In this document: positions 35,751 through 47,475 of the stretch, one piece after another
Layout: the number at the start of each line of letters is the position of its first letter
Numbering within the stretch: the first letter of the stretch is position 1
Assembly (NCBI GenBank): GCA_029959085.1
Contig: JARWIR010000010.1
Location: 20,109,001 to 20,173,000 of the forward strand
Length of the DNA stretch: 64,000 bases
Reading direction: 5' to 3'
Source of the DNA: Nemophila menziesii
Lineage: Eukaryota > Streptophyta > Magnoliopsida > Boraginales > Hydrophyllaceae
Notes under the pieces: generated by a model
Databases searched by the model: none
What the model saw: only the letters and a program-made list of their open reading frames with translations
What the model was told of the DNA's origin: nothing
Position numbers and translations under genes: made by a program

Positions 35751-38700
35751 ACTTAGCTGTATGGAATGTTAGAGGGTTCAATAAGCTGTTAAGGCAATTA
35801 GATGTTAAAGATTTCTTAATTAGGAATAAAGTCAGGGAGATTGGGCTACTTGAAACTAAAGTTAAAGTGCACAATTATGTCGCTATGATAAAGGAGCATT
35901 TCTCTCAATTTAAAATGCTTCACAACTACAACAATGATGACAGTGGAAGAGTGTGGATATTATGGGATAAAAGAGATGCAGACATCAAACTTATTAGTAA
36001 ATCTGATCAGTACATCCTAATAGAGCTAAATGTAATTGAAAACAACATGAAACTCTTTATAGCCTTTGTTTATGCGAGTAATGATGTGGGGGATAGGAAA
36101 TTACTAGGGAAGGAAATGATTGAATGGAGTGTTAAATACAATAATGAAAAGCTGTGTGTATTAGGGGACTTCAATGAAATTCTGAAAATACAAGATAGGC
36201 TGAACTGTACTAGCTTGGATAAGGGTGCAAATGAATTCATAGATTGTATTGAAGATGCTAGTTTATTGGAGCGCAGTTGTGGAGGGCAATTTTACACTTG
36301 GACCAATAGAAACAGTGAAGTTCAAATCAGGGCTAGTAAAATAGAGAGGATATTCATAAACATTAAATGGTTGGATAATATAGCCTCAACAGCTATTATC
36401 CACCCTCCTTCTACATCTGATCACTGCTCTTTAATGCTGTGTTTGGGAGGAAAAAAAAAGTTTAACCCAAGTCAATTTAAATTTTTCAATTCCTGGGTAA
36501 AACATGATAAATATCTAGACATTGTTCAAAAAGCTTGGGATATTGAAATTGATGGTAATTACATGTATAAACTATGTATGAAGCAGAAAAACACAAAACA
36601 AGAACTGATTTTTTTTAATAATAAGTACTTCAAGAGGAGCTAAGATGAGATATAGACTGTTATGTTATGAAGAGGCTTAGTGATGTTCAAGATAGTATTA
36701 TGAGAGGTGATACTGATACACACACAATCAAAGAAGAGAAAATTTTGAATAAGGAATTAGAAGAAGCTGTGCTAATACATCATAGTATACTCAGACAGAA
36801 AGCCAAAGTTCAATTCAACAATGATATGGACTGTAATTCTGCTGACCACTATAAAATTATAAAAGGCAGGATTGCAAAAAAAAAACATAGTAGTCTTAAT
36901 TAATGATGAAGGTGACACCATTACTGAACCTGAGCTCATTAAGCAAGAATTTGTAAAAAAATTTCAATAGCTACTTGGTGAAGAGGAAGTTAATGAAGAG
37001 AGTTGCTCAAGTGATGTTCTAAAAGAACTAATTTCTTCTAAACTCACTGATCAGCAGAGAAATTACATAATTAGCCCTATAACTGATAAGGAAGTAAATG
37101 ATGCTCTATTTTCTATAAGTGAGAGCAAAAGTCCAGGCCTTGATGGACTGGACTTTTCATTTTACAAGGCATCCTGGAGTATAGTGGGAAATGATTTCAC
37201 TAAGGCAGTTCAGCAATGTTTCAAGAATGGTGAATTACTTAAACCAGTCAACACAACAAATATAGTGCTCATCCCTAAAGAAAAGAGCCCTTCAAATGTT
37301 AGAAAATTTTGGCCAATTTCCTGCATCAACACTATTTATAAAACAATATCAAGGATTATGTGTGCAAGACTTAAGAAGGTAATGAGTTCTATAATTTCTA
37401 TAAACCAGGCAGCTTATGTAAGTGGAAGATTCATCAGTGACAACATATTGGTTACACAAGAGATTGTTTTGGGATATAATAGAAAGAACTCAGATTCTAA
37501 ATGTACATTGAATTTAGATCTTCAAAAAGCTTATGACAGTGTGAATTGGGGATTTTTAATAAATACCTTAACAACTTTCAACTTCCCAAGCCAATTTATT
37601 AGATGGATCAAGATATGTGTATGTACACCCACCTATTCAGTGTGCATCAATGGTGAAGCCTGTGGTTTTTTTAAAGGGAAGAGAGGGTTAGGACAAGGAG
37701 ACCCTCTCGCCCCCTATCTATTTGTTATGTGTATGGAAATATTTACAGGCTTACTCAATCAGTTACCTTTGAAAAGAGATTTCAAATTTCATCAAAGATG
37801 TGATAGAATGAGGCTTAATCATATAATCTTCGCAGACTGACTTACTTATCTTCTTCAAAGCTGATACTAATACTGCAGCAATAATCAACTAAGGGCTTAA
37901 ACTATTTTCCATAATTTCAGGCCTCAAGATTAATTATCAAAAGAACGAATTATATTTTGGTGGAGCTAATACGATCACAAAAAACAGAATTTCAGATCTC
38001 CTCAACATTAAACTGGGTGATCTCCCTGTAAGATACTTGGGAGTGCCTCTTCACTCGAAAAAATTAAGCGTGGATGAAGGGAATAAATTAGTTGAAAAGA
38101 TTTATAGCAGCATAAATCAATGTGCATCTAAACTATTATCTTACGTGGGTAGAATTGAGCTGATTAAAAGTATTATCATCAGCAAAATCTTATATTGGTG
38201 CAGGGTGTTCCTCTTACCTAAGCAAGTAATATATAAGCTAAATCAACTTATGAATAGCTTTTTGTAGAAGGGGAATACAGATGGTGCTCAAGGGGCAAAG
38301 ATTGTGTGGGATAATGTGTGCAAAAGCAAATCAAAAGGAGGACTTGGTATTCCAAGAATTAAGGACTTGAACATAATTTGTCTTCTCTTCACCTTTTGGA
38401 GAATGTATTCTCAGAAGCAGAACTTATGGAGCATATGGGTTAGAACAAATATCACAAAAAATAGGTGTATTTGGAGTATGGATGAGAAACAGAGTAACAT
38501 TTGGATTTGGAAATAACTGATGAAGATTAGAGGTGTTGCTTATAAATTCATTCATCATAATGTATTTGATGGCAAAAATACATTTATAATATGGGATAAG
38601 TGGATTGATGGAAAAAATATTCAAGAGATAGTTGGAATTGAATTGGATAAGAGCAATATAAACCGTAACAAATTCGAGTTAAAAAATAGAGAAGATAAAA

Positions 38701-39277
38701 TTGTTTGGAAGGCAAGTAACAGAAGAGGCTTGTCCTTCAAGAAAACCTTAGCGTAGATAACTCAGAATGATGATATGGAGGTTGATTGGGTTGAGCTAAT
38801 CTGGGCTAAATTAAACATCCCTAGATGCGCATTTATCTCTTGGTTGGCTATTCAGAATAGGCTTAATACCAAGAGTAGAATGCTCGATTGGGGTTGTATT
38901 ATCAACCCTTTGTGCAGTTTTTGTAATGCTTTAGTGGAAGATAATATACATCTCTTCTTTGTGTGCTCTTTCTCTAAAAGAATCCTAAACAGGTTGCTAG
39001 CTAAATGTGGAATTCAGGTTTTTGTGATTTTACCTGTTTGATAAATATAGCTAATTTTATGCCAAGTAAATAACTTAGTAGTTGTTTTAGTGTGTTATTC
39101 ACCACTTATATATACATTATATGGTGGGAAATAAATAACAGGAATCATGGAAATGCGTAGCTTAATGAAGACCAGTTAGTGTTGAAAATTTGCAGCTGGA
39201 CCATTATAAAGCTAAAAAGTAGGAGTTTTAAAAATGTTAAAGTACTGGATGTACTTAATAGTTTAGATATGGGCTAA
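35747..39277 (+). pseudogene. LINE ORF2 copy D, broken, mosaic
   Basis: Endonuclease region open to a TAA at 36641-36643. An odd rearranged stretch, TGTTATGTTATGAAG near 36660, follows. The shared amber is at 36968-36970. The reverse transcriptase opens at 37184 but a T inserted in the catalytic block turns FADD into FAD-stop (37838-37840). RQGDP is GQGDP. It lacks the one-base insertion of A-C (KKLSVDEGNK reads through), keeps the 14 nt lost in A-C, but lacks 78 nt in the zf-RVT region. TAG at 38266 and TAA at 38514 are also present. Confidence 0.92.
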
Positions 39278-39528
39278 TTGTAATCTCTTTATCTTTAGTT
39301 CTAATCTTGTAATTCAATTGGGCTGATTCAAAGTTGTAATAGTTTATTAATTAGTTTTCGGTTGTAATGTGTAATGGGTTTTTAAGATGTTATTACCGTG
39401 TTGGGAATAAACACTTAAAGGCCCAAAAAGATATTTGTAGTTTCTTTTTAATGATATAAAATTAATTTTGCCGATAAAAAAAAAACTTATTATTATTATA
39501 ATTAATTTTTGAATTTTTGTAATTATAG

Positions 39529-40487
39529 AATGATGAAGCTTCATTTGGTTTTGCCAAGTTTAGAATATGTTGGAAACGTGTCAAGTTATTCCAGAAATCA
39601 TACATCTTTCTACCAATAAATGAACAAGTTACATTATTCTTCTTGTTTTTCTCCTTATATAAGTAGAATAATAATTATAATAATAATAATAATTGATTGA
39701 TTATTTATTTTGTAGAATGCACTTGAGTTTGGTGATTATATGTATACCTGATAAAGAATAACCGATTTTACTTCATCTGGAATCCCTTGATCGTCACCCC
39801 ACTGAGGACGTCATATTTGGAAATATATATAAAAAGGTAATTTCAAGTGCATTCGTATAACCCTCTATGTTGTATCGAATAACCTGTTAATGGGGCTATG
39901 TAGGTTTTTGGTACGAGAGTGGAACTTTCTTAGAAAACAAGATTTGAATAATAATATGGATTTTTTCTAAGAATTCATGAGATAAGAAGTGAGGTACTTT
40001 TCTCTCTGATTCACACATTAATTGTTTATTTGTATGGATATTTAACTTGTTTTTATATATGGTGGCTAACAGGTTCCACAACAAACAAATGATTATGATT
40101 GTGGATTGTTTGTTCTTTACTATATTCAACGATTTATGGAAACAGCTCCTGAAAAGGTAAAGAATGATTTACCAAAGGTAATTATTCCTTTCCTTTACAA
40201 TACTTTCTATTCTTTCATTAACTATGTCTTTTGTTTTATTCTTAGCCGATTATTCATGTGAGAGATTAGGGGAAGCCGAACCTGCGGTAATAGAACAATA
40301 TTTGGATCTGCCCAACACAAAGACTGTTAATAAGTGGATGGTCAAGCATGCACCATCTGCTCTATCTCATTGCAAGTATGATTCTGTAGCACTGAAATCA
40401 ATTAGGCCTCCAAACATTCAATTAAAATTAGTTTTGCTCACTGTAAATGCATTGTATATGTACTATCGGTGTATTTTTTTTGACTAA
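39529..40487 (+). pseudogene. Ulp1/OTS-like protease relic D, undeleted C-terminal exon
   Basis: Same exons as in A-C, but the C-terminal exon continues APEKVKNDLPK to a normal donor (AAG/GTAATT, 40177), as expected for the family. This shows A-C are deletion forms. Next, after TTCTTAG, lies a segment of about 80 codons (40246-40487, ERLGEAEPAVIEQYLDL) that might be a last exon; I cannot match it to the protease family. Breaks: the first intron donor is lost (AACAAGTTAC for AACAGTAAGTTAC), and CIPDKE is followed by TAA where A-C read CIPNKEEP. Confidence 0.82.
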
Positions 40488-41565
40488 ATATTAATTACCA
40501 ATTAATTTTCAATTAATTGCTCGATACTGCCAAATGTCAATTCACAACTTAAAATTTTTAACCAAGCATGTTTTGGAATTTCTACCTAACTCAGTACATA
40601 ATATATGACAATCTTGAGCATATATCTTAGCAACCCGGTATCATATCTTACATTACATAATTTCAAATATCGATTTTTATATTGTTCTACTTTTCTATTA
40701 TTACACAATCTGATATGAGTATGGCCGGAAAAAATATATGATTGCCGATCGATATATACACATGTATAGTGTAGAATAAAACTGATGTTCCATTAAATCA
40801 AGAACTGAGTTACAGTAAAGACAGTTAAGATAAAAAACGAAACCTAATATTACTATTAGGACTTGTATTACAATAAGGAATCTTATAGACTTGTAATACG
40901 ATGAGCAACTAGCTCTAATTCTAAACTAATTGGACGTGCTTGAGATCAAATTAGTTTAGAAAAAATGATTGTATGTTGGTGGATATTTTAAATAACAATA
41001 TTTTTGTAACTGATGAAGAGGCAAAAGAAGCAAAATGACATGATGATGATGGATTTTGGTCAGCCTACAACATTTGGTCTTTAGGGACATCACAAGATTG
41101 GTCCTAAAAACATATTACTATTAGGGACCACTAAAATAAGTAGTTATATTTAGTTACACGTGTGTGTATCATACACAAATTCCGTCGTTGGAAAGTTTTA
41201 ACATATGAACCATGATTAGCTGAGAATAGCTATTTGAGAAGGGGATGCCGTGTGAGTTTCGTTGGGCCCATACTTGCGACTTTCGCTGAAACACAGGTAA
41301 ATTTGGATTACACATGATCCATTTGTTAATTTTCTTGCATATATGATTCCTCTTACGAATATATAGATAGACTAATTCTTTTCAAATCATCAACAAAGAA
41401 GAAGGATATAGTAGAAATAGGAGTGGTGCCAGAAATTCGTGGATCCATTGAAAGATGTTTCGCATAGGATTTTTTTAGTTTATTTGGAAGGATTTAAAGA
41501 AAGTAGGGTAATGTTGATTGGACAAGTTTCTGTCCAAGCTGTTGTATTTATTACACAACACTTCA
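40488..41565. other. Spacer within long unit, no gene seen
   Basis: No coding frame. Two GGGAC motifs (41087, 41142) resemble the motif-rich block that follows. Repeated at about 58880-59985 in unit E. Confidence 0.55.
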
Positions 41566-42118
41566 GCGACCGCCGAGGGTGGTCGCCAAAGGATTTTTAA
41601 ATCCTTGCTAAAAGTTCCTTTTGCCGACCACCTCAGTAGGCGCTAAAATATCTATAACTTTTAGCAACTAATAAGGAAGTTCTTAAAGCTGTTTTATTCG
41701 CTCTAATGTACCTTTTCCGAGCAATATGAAGGTCGATGATGAATTCTGGTTACTATCGACCACTAGGTGACCGATATTAATTTTTCTTTTATATTTTTTA
41801 TTTTTAATAAAATGGGCGTTAATGGTGGACACTTTTATAGAAATTAATTTCGCGCTCACCAATTGTTTTTTATATATATTTTCGACGAACACTATCGTCA
41901 CCAAAATTCCTAAGTAGCGACCACCCTGACGGTCTTCAGAAGTGTGGTCGCTAAATGTATCATCTGCATCACATCAGTGTAAGAGGTTGAAATGAAAATT
42001 AGAATTTAATTTTAGATTTTTAGTTTGTATATTGAGAATACTATGGTTATTAAATAGTTTTTTTATAATTCCAATGGTAAAATTTCTCCTTTTATAATAT
42101 TAATAACATTCGTTCTTG
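41566..42118. repeat. GCGACC/GGTCGC-rich repeat, left copy, unit D
   Basis: Clustered GCGACC and its complement in short palindromes (for example GCGACCGCCGAGGGTGGTCGC at 41566), with AACACTTC just before. A diverged direct copy lies at 43063-43597, sharing GACCACTAGGTGACCGATATTAA-like and TTGTATATTGAGAATACTAT blocks. Such motif clusters are typical of subterminal regions of plant CACTA-type DNA transposons. No terminal inverted repeat or target duplication was found, so assignment is tentative. Confidence 0.6.
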
Positions 42119-42173
42119 TAATTTTTTTCATACATCTAAGTCTAACAAAAGACTAGCAAGTATTATAAACTTA

Positions 42174-42890
42174 CTAAATTTTTGAAGGAGTGAAAACCAT
42201 AGATCTAGGTGTCGAACATCCACTCATATCTCGTGTTAGTAGGCTCCATAGTCCATTTGGCGGATCCACATACAGTATTGGATCTTCTTTACTTAACACT
42301 CCCATTTTTGCCAACCAATCTGTACAACAATTTTTTTATCAATACATATGTATAATCTCAAAATTCGTATGACTAGCTAGTATATCTCTACACGCTTCAA
42401 TTATCTCATCTGATCGACTCCCATTGTTCTCACCGCCCTTCCCTAGCGCGTGTTACTCCTGTGAGTCCGTTTCAATGAATAACGTCTCATATTTACAATT
42501 TACCTCCATATGTAGTACAAAGTGTAATGCAAAAATCTTCATTTGAAAAACTAATCCCACCTTACAAGAACCCGCAAATCCGCCCATGAAAGCATCATTT
42601 TTATCCAGAAAGAGACCCCCAAATCAAGCTTTGTTTGGATTGGTCCCAAAACACCTATCAATATTTAATTTGATCATAGTAATCGTCTTAACCAGTCTCA
42701 CTAACGTGCTCCGTGCCGAAATAATTAGACCCCTATCTCGCTCTTTACTCCAAGCTTGGATATACTCCATAGCCGTGAACGTAACTATGGCTCAGAATTT
42801 CGATATTGACTTTTTTGCGTTTATTTTGCTCTAAACATGTCGCATTCGGATTTCTCCATATGGTCTAGCATATAGCCAAATCAACAATAT
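42174..42890 (-). pseudogene. RNase H domain relic of another LINE, unit D
   Basis: Minus-strand RNase H (RVT_3-type). IKLNIDRCFGTNPNKA opens the fold (first catalytic Asp), then FGGLFLD, GGFAGSCKVG, and LFIETDSQE (third acidic position). The usual AELWAL helix reads MKIFAL, so the second acidic residue is Lys. The C-terminus reads NCCTDWLAKMGVLSKED (plant pattern NxCADxLAKxG) and WSLLTRDMSG. In-frame stops at the A-stop-FGG position and after DSQE, plus a frame break before the C-terminus. An upstream IW...N region suggests the end of a LINE ORF2. Confidence 0.8.
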
Positions 42891-43062
42891 TAAGTTCTAG
42901 CCCATTACCTTGGCCTTTTTAGCTAATCAATTTTTTCCACCAGTTAGTGTTGTTTATATTGTTAATTATGTTCACTTCCTCAATGTGTAATTTCTCTTCA
43001 TGTGGTAATCCAGCTGCAGACGCGTTCCTACTCAGATGTTCAGTAGCTAATTGTCTTACACG

Positions 43063-43597
43063 TCCCGGTTGCTAAAAGATCTATATCTTTTAGCGACTAT
43101 TTAGGAAATCGGTAAAGGTTTTTATTCTCTCCATTGTATCTTTACAGGCCACTCTGGTGGTCGGTGATAATATCTTGTTACTAGCGACCATTGGGTGGCC
43201 GATATTAATTTTTTCAGGAAAGGAATTAGCGACCGATGTCGTGGACGCTAATGGTTGATAACTTTCTAGCAAATACTCTCGCGCTTGTCAAAAAGTTTAT
43301 TTTTTAATATATTCGACGACCATTATCGGACACTAGAACTCCTAAACTAGCGAATATGTTGGTAGTCGTCAAAAGTGAGGTCCCTAAAGATATCTATATG
43401 CATTAAATCGTTGCAAGAGGTTCAAATGAAAATTAGAGTTCAAGGTTAGATTTTTGGTTTGTATATTGAGAATACTATAGTAACATTTAAAAACTTATTC
43501 TTACTCTCGTAGTAGTAAAAAGGTTCTTTTTATAACTTTTATTAAAAAATTCTTCTTTTATAATATAAATAATATTTCTTCTTGTAAATTTTTTTCT
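43063..43597. repeat. GCGACC/GGTCGC-rich repeat, right copy, unit D
   Basis: Diverged direct copy of 41566-42118. Includes TTTTAGCGACTATTTAGG, GGTGGTCGG, TTAGCGACCGATGTCG and the end block TTTGGTTTGTATATTGAGA. The two copies bracket the RNase H relic. Confidence 0.6.
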
Positions 43598-43933
43598 GTT
43601 ACTTTGTTTATAGTTAATTAAAAAATTATATAATTAAAAATGTTCCAATTTTGGAGCCGGCCCTAAAATTAGATACAAACTTACCTTGCAAGATTTTTTT
43701 TGTTTACATGGGAGAGCCACTTTTGGACTCGGTATCATTGACACAGTTAGAACCTGTACCGCCTAACAAGATAAACAAAGCTTTGACTAGTTGAGCTAAT
43801 CCCAACTGGTTACCTAGGAAGAATTCGTCAATTAATAGGAACAAATACCTTTAAAGTAAGTAATCCTATATATTACGTAACTAATACTAATCTTAACATT
43901 GTATACCTGTAGGTGGAGTTGCAATTAGAGTCT
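43598..43933. other. Upstream region of F-box relic 1, unit D
   Basis: From about 43690 this is the first copy of a block repeated from about 44277, carrying the promoter of the F-box relics. No coding sequence seen. Confidence 0.55.
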
Positions 43934-43942
43934 TATATATAA
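43934..43942 (+). promoter_or_regulatory. Candidate TATA box, F-box relic 1
   Basis: TATATATAA 74 bp upstream of the ATG at 44016. In the second copy of the block the same site has expanded to an AT microsatellite (44523-44552). In unit E the motif is at 62359-62367. Confidence 0.45.
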
Positions 43943-44015
43943 GTAATGCTTGCATCACTAAAAACAAACAAATTGTCGTCCCTTCAAATCAATAAATAGG
44001 TAAATCTCCAAGAAT

Positions 44016-44222
44016 ATGGGATTTGAGAGGTTCAAAAAGCTTCCTGATGTTCCTGAGGATTTGGTCTCTGATATACTTTCAAGGTTACTTGCAAACTCTC
44101 TCCTACGTTTCAGGTATGCATCAAATTCATGGTGTACTTTGATCGAAAGTAGATATTTCTCTAAGATGAATTTAAATCATAGACTGCACGATAGTACAAA
44201 TTCCAAGCTTATTGGGGGTTAA
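44016..44222 (+). pseudogene. F-box relic 1, N-terminus only, unit D
   Basis: F-box N-terminus (FKKLPDVPEDLVSDILSRL, SLLRFRYASNSWCTLIES) of the plant F-box/FBA family resembling S-locus-F-box-like proteins. F-box proteins recruit substrates to SCF ubiquitin ligases through SKP1. Only 68 codons remain, ending ...SKLIGG-stop. No FBA domain follows, since a second copy of the promoter begins instead. Product of a 609-bp tandem duplication. Confidence 0.82.
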
Positions 44223-44519
44223 ATGTTCCAATTTCAACTGCATCTGGCCCTGAAATAATATATACACGTAACTAGGAAGATTTTTTTTGTTTACATGGGA
44301 GAGACACTTTTGGCTCGGTGTCATTGACACAGTTAGAATCTGTACCGCCTAAAAAGATAACCAAAGATTTGACCAGATGAGCTAATCTCAACTGGTTACC
44401 TAGGAACAATTCTATAGTTAGTAGGAAACAAATACCTTTAAAGTAAGTAATCCTATATATTAGGTAACTGGTACTACTAATATTAACATTGTATACCTTT
44501 GGTGGAGTTGCAATTAGAG

Positions 44520-44522
<3 letters not shown>

Positions 44523-44552
<30 letters not shown>
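44523..44552. repeat. (TA)n tract upstream of F-box relic 2, unit D
   Basis: About 30 bp of TA dinucleotides at the position of the TATA box of the upstream copy. The corresponding tract in unit E is about 12 bp shorter. Confidence 0.9.
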
Positions 44553-44624
44553 GGTAAAGCTTTCATTATTTCAAAAAAAAATTGTCGTCCCTTCACATCA
44601 ATAACAAGAAAAATCTCCAAGAAT

Positions 44625-45464
44625 ATGGGATTTGAGCGGTTAAAAAAGCTTCTTGATAATCCTGAGGATTCGATCCCTGATATACTTTCAAGGTTACTTG
44701 CAAAGTCTCTCCTACGCTTCAGGTACGTATCAAAGTCATGGTGTACTTTGATCGAAAGTAGATATTTCTCCAAGATGAATTTAAATCATAGACTGCGCGA
44801 TAGTACAAATTCCAATATTATTGGGGGTTATATTGATTGATTCACGAACCAGAGTCTCTATACTATAGAGTGAAATAGCTGCAGCTCAGAGGTTGTTGTG
44901 GAAAATCATAAGTATCTTAATCTACCATACAAATGTAATGACGACCCTCCAATTTCTTGTCATGGTTCAGTTAATGGCGAGCTTTTTTCGAGTTATGCAA
45001 GTCATAAAATTTTCTATATGGAATCCATTATCCAAAAACTGGCTGGAGATATTGTGCCCTTACGTATCCCCTCCTTCTAAAGATACTAGTCCCGAAATAC
45101 CTTACGGTTTTGGGTATGAAAAAACCACCAACAATTACAAGGTTGTGGCTTTGCGAAACTTTTATGATTTTTCTGATGATTTAAACCTTATGGAGTATTC
45201 TATTGGTTGGATTTATAGTCTAAATCGGAAAGATGGAAGAGACTTGATAATTTTTCATATGGTCTTGAGTGTTGGAAGGAGAGTTCAGGTGGCGTTCTTT
45301 GTGGTGGATTTTGCAAAGGTGCTCTCCATTGGATTACAGATGAATATTTGATTCTTGTCTTTGATCTTCTCCATGAGAAATTTTACTTTATGATAAACAA
45401 TTATGGAATTCATGATTCTTGGACTAGGATCAGTTTGGAGAATTATATTTGTAAAATTGAGTAG
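44625..45464 (+). pseudogene. F-box/FBA relic 2, unit D
   Basis: F-box at residues 1-50 (RLKKLLDNPEDSIPDILSRL, SLLRFRYVSKSWCTLIES), stop TGA at 44838-44840. The rest continues in changed frames: SCHGSVNGELFSSYASHKIF, then IWNPLSKNWLEIL, PEIPYGFGYEKTTNNYKVVA (typical FBA), and after another shift SGGVLCGGFCKGALHWITDE, ending KIE-stop at 45464. Length matches a single-exon family of about 370-400 aa with a shortened end. At least three breaks; non-functional. Confidence 0.87.
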
Positions 45465-45528
45465 TTGAGAATGCCTGTAGTATTTCTCAAAAGAAATAAT
45501 TTGCAAGTAAAAATTATTAAGAAAAACG

Positions 45529-45744
45529 ATGTTTTTTTGGCTCTTTTTATCTGATCCCCTTGTGCACCACTCACTTGAGATACCCTTCGAAGACGGTGAA
45601 TTTGGGTATGCTTATATTAAACTCTTGAATGTTTTGATCAAACATATCATCATGATCGGATTTAACCAAGGAATCGAAGTCAATGCGGAAAAGATAAAGT
45701 CGATATACACTAGACTGAGGTGGTACAGTGTTGACGAAGAATAA
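45529..45744 (+). other. Open frame of unknown nature after F-box relic
   Basis: 71 codons (HSLEIPFEDGEFGYAY, NAEKIKSIYTRLRWYS). Not recognised. Might be a fragment of another gene or the decayed end of the F-box region. Its unit E counterpart begins at the window edge. Confidence 0.3.
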
Positions 45745-46044
45745 ATTAGTTAAATGTAGTATTCCTTGTGTGGTTATTTAATTAAATATGAATTGATGTT
45801 TCATTCAATCCAAATTCGTGGCCAAGATAGATGGGATTTTCTAGAGTAGCGAGGGTACAGTCTTGCTTGGTTTTGCAGGTTCTTGTGTAGTGGAATCACC
45901 TTTTCAACTAGAGACTTGGCCCTACATTATAGTTTAAGATCAGAGGAGAATCGAGGGTTTCCTACGTGTGTATATAGATTAATTTGATAGAATTTCATGA
46001 ACTAGTGAAGGGTGGTGATAGTTCAAAAAATTGGGATTATAATA

Positions 46045-46221
46045 TTGGTCGAGACTTTTCGGAAATACTACGGAGAACCCGACTATGAGGTTAACCATAT
46101 CTTTTGCGAGGTGAATAAATGTGTAGATCTATTGGCTAAAAAGGAGCAAAGACAACTAACTATCAATGAATATCGATTAAGTGGGATATGGGTGAATAGT
46201 TTATGCCTAGAATTATTTTAG
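46045..46221 (+). pseudogene. RNase H C-terminal tail, unit D
   Basis: YEVNHIFCEVNKCVDLLAKK fits the C-terminal RNase H pattern of plant retroelements (HIYREGNxCADxLAxxG). It runs on to WVNSLCLELF-stop at 46221. This tail is what units A-C carry fused to the protease exon. Parent element unknown; it is on the opposite strand from the RNase H relic at 42174-42890. Confidence 0.7.
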
Positions 46222-46486
46222 ATTCCCTGTGAGGATTTTTGATGTTTTTAAAATTACGATTTTTTAGCCTAATATGTATCCAAAAAAATTCATGAAAATC
46301 ATGATATTAAATAATCAAATCTTACCAAAAGTCCATATAAAATTATAAAGAATATGTCAAAAGTTAAACGTTATAAAAAAATTATCAAAATTTGTATAAT
46401 TTTATAAATTATATAAAATATAACAAAGATTCTTAAAATTTAAATACATCGTAATACTAAGAATATAATAGTCATTAAAGAACAAA

Positions 46487-47433
46487 CTAACATGACAAAA
46501 CTACTACGATTTCCATGAAGATTAATCTGATTTCTCCCATTCTCCATTTACTCAAATCCCTGCAATTTCGATGAGATTTGAGGATAACAAAGGACTTTGA
46601 AATTTCCTCAATTCCCTGACCCATCTGTATTCGTAAAGTCCACAAACATATGCTTCTCTTCCCCCTCATCTAAAGGGATTATAACACATTAAAAAAGAGG
46701 CTCCAACCCCACCACACATCCTTCAAAAAGTCTACACTTCTTTCATTTTGTACACGCCATTTGGATCCTAGTGTAAGCACGATATGAGGTATCTGATGAC
46801 CAATCGTCGCTAAAACTCTGACTCCTTATGACCTCACTTAACAAAAAACTACCTTGTACGTCTGTTCTTGCTCCATTTTGGTTTCAATATTCCTTAAATC
46901 TACGAGGAGGTGCAATCACCAGAAAATACTAAATAATTGGACCGAGTCCCACCAATTTCATCACTTATTCCCATCGATCCATCGTAATAGTCTCTGGAAT
47001 TGGTTAAAAACTGAGGAAACTCTGCAACACTTATCGCTATTCCAATCCCCATTTTCCCTAAAGTATTATGGAAAGCAATTGACGCATTTTTTATGAAAGA
47101 CACCAAAACCTACTTGGGTAATACCTTTTAAAACGATATTATAACAAAATCTGGGCGTAAAAGAGATAACACTAGAGAATTCATGTTTTTCGGTTCTAAC
47201 AAACCCAAATCTAACAATAAATGACAGTTTTGCTACACCATAAGCATCCATTGATATAAATACTTGTCGTGACTCTTGATTAAACCGATAATACCGAAAT
47301 TGAGTCCGACCCTCTCTTTTTCCATTCTTCTTAAAAACGTGTTTCTCCAACTCGGTCGAAAATAACTTAAATATCCCTTCCTCTCAAACCTAAAATAATT
47401 TATTCCAATGCATATCGCTATCAAAAGACTCAC
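46487..47433 (-). pseudogene. Unidentified degenerate ORF relic D
   Basis: Fourth copy of the minus-strand relic (frames 47350-47066, 47106-46900, 46669-46487), slightly more diverged. Identity unknown. Confidence 0.4.
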
Positions 47434-47475
47434 ACCACTTTCTGTATTAATTTTTAGATTCTATTTTCGAAAAGC

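Larger units (their letters stand above)
33128..39485 (+). mobile_element. LINE copy D
   Basis: LINE between the 15-bp repeat (33113-33127) and a degraded 3' counterpart (AACTTATTATTATTATA, G lost) after the A tract ending 39485. Its 5' half shares variants with copy B and its 3' half with copy E. Confidence 0.75.

Noticed and set aside
42190..42372. Plus-strand 60-63 aa frame near the RNase H relic (MKTIDLGVEH...)
   Set aside because: It is the complement of the minus-strand RNase H C-terminus.
40160..46110. Idea that the 5.95-kb F-box region is an insertion in units D and E
   Set aside because: The protease exon in D and E continues in the way expected of the family (APERVKNDLP then a donor site), and there is no target duplication at the edges. 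The short forms are therefore the deleted ones.
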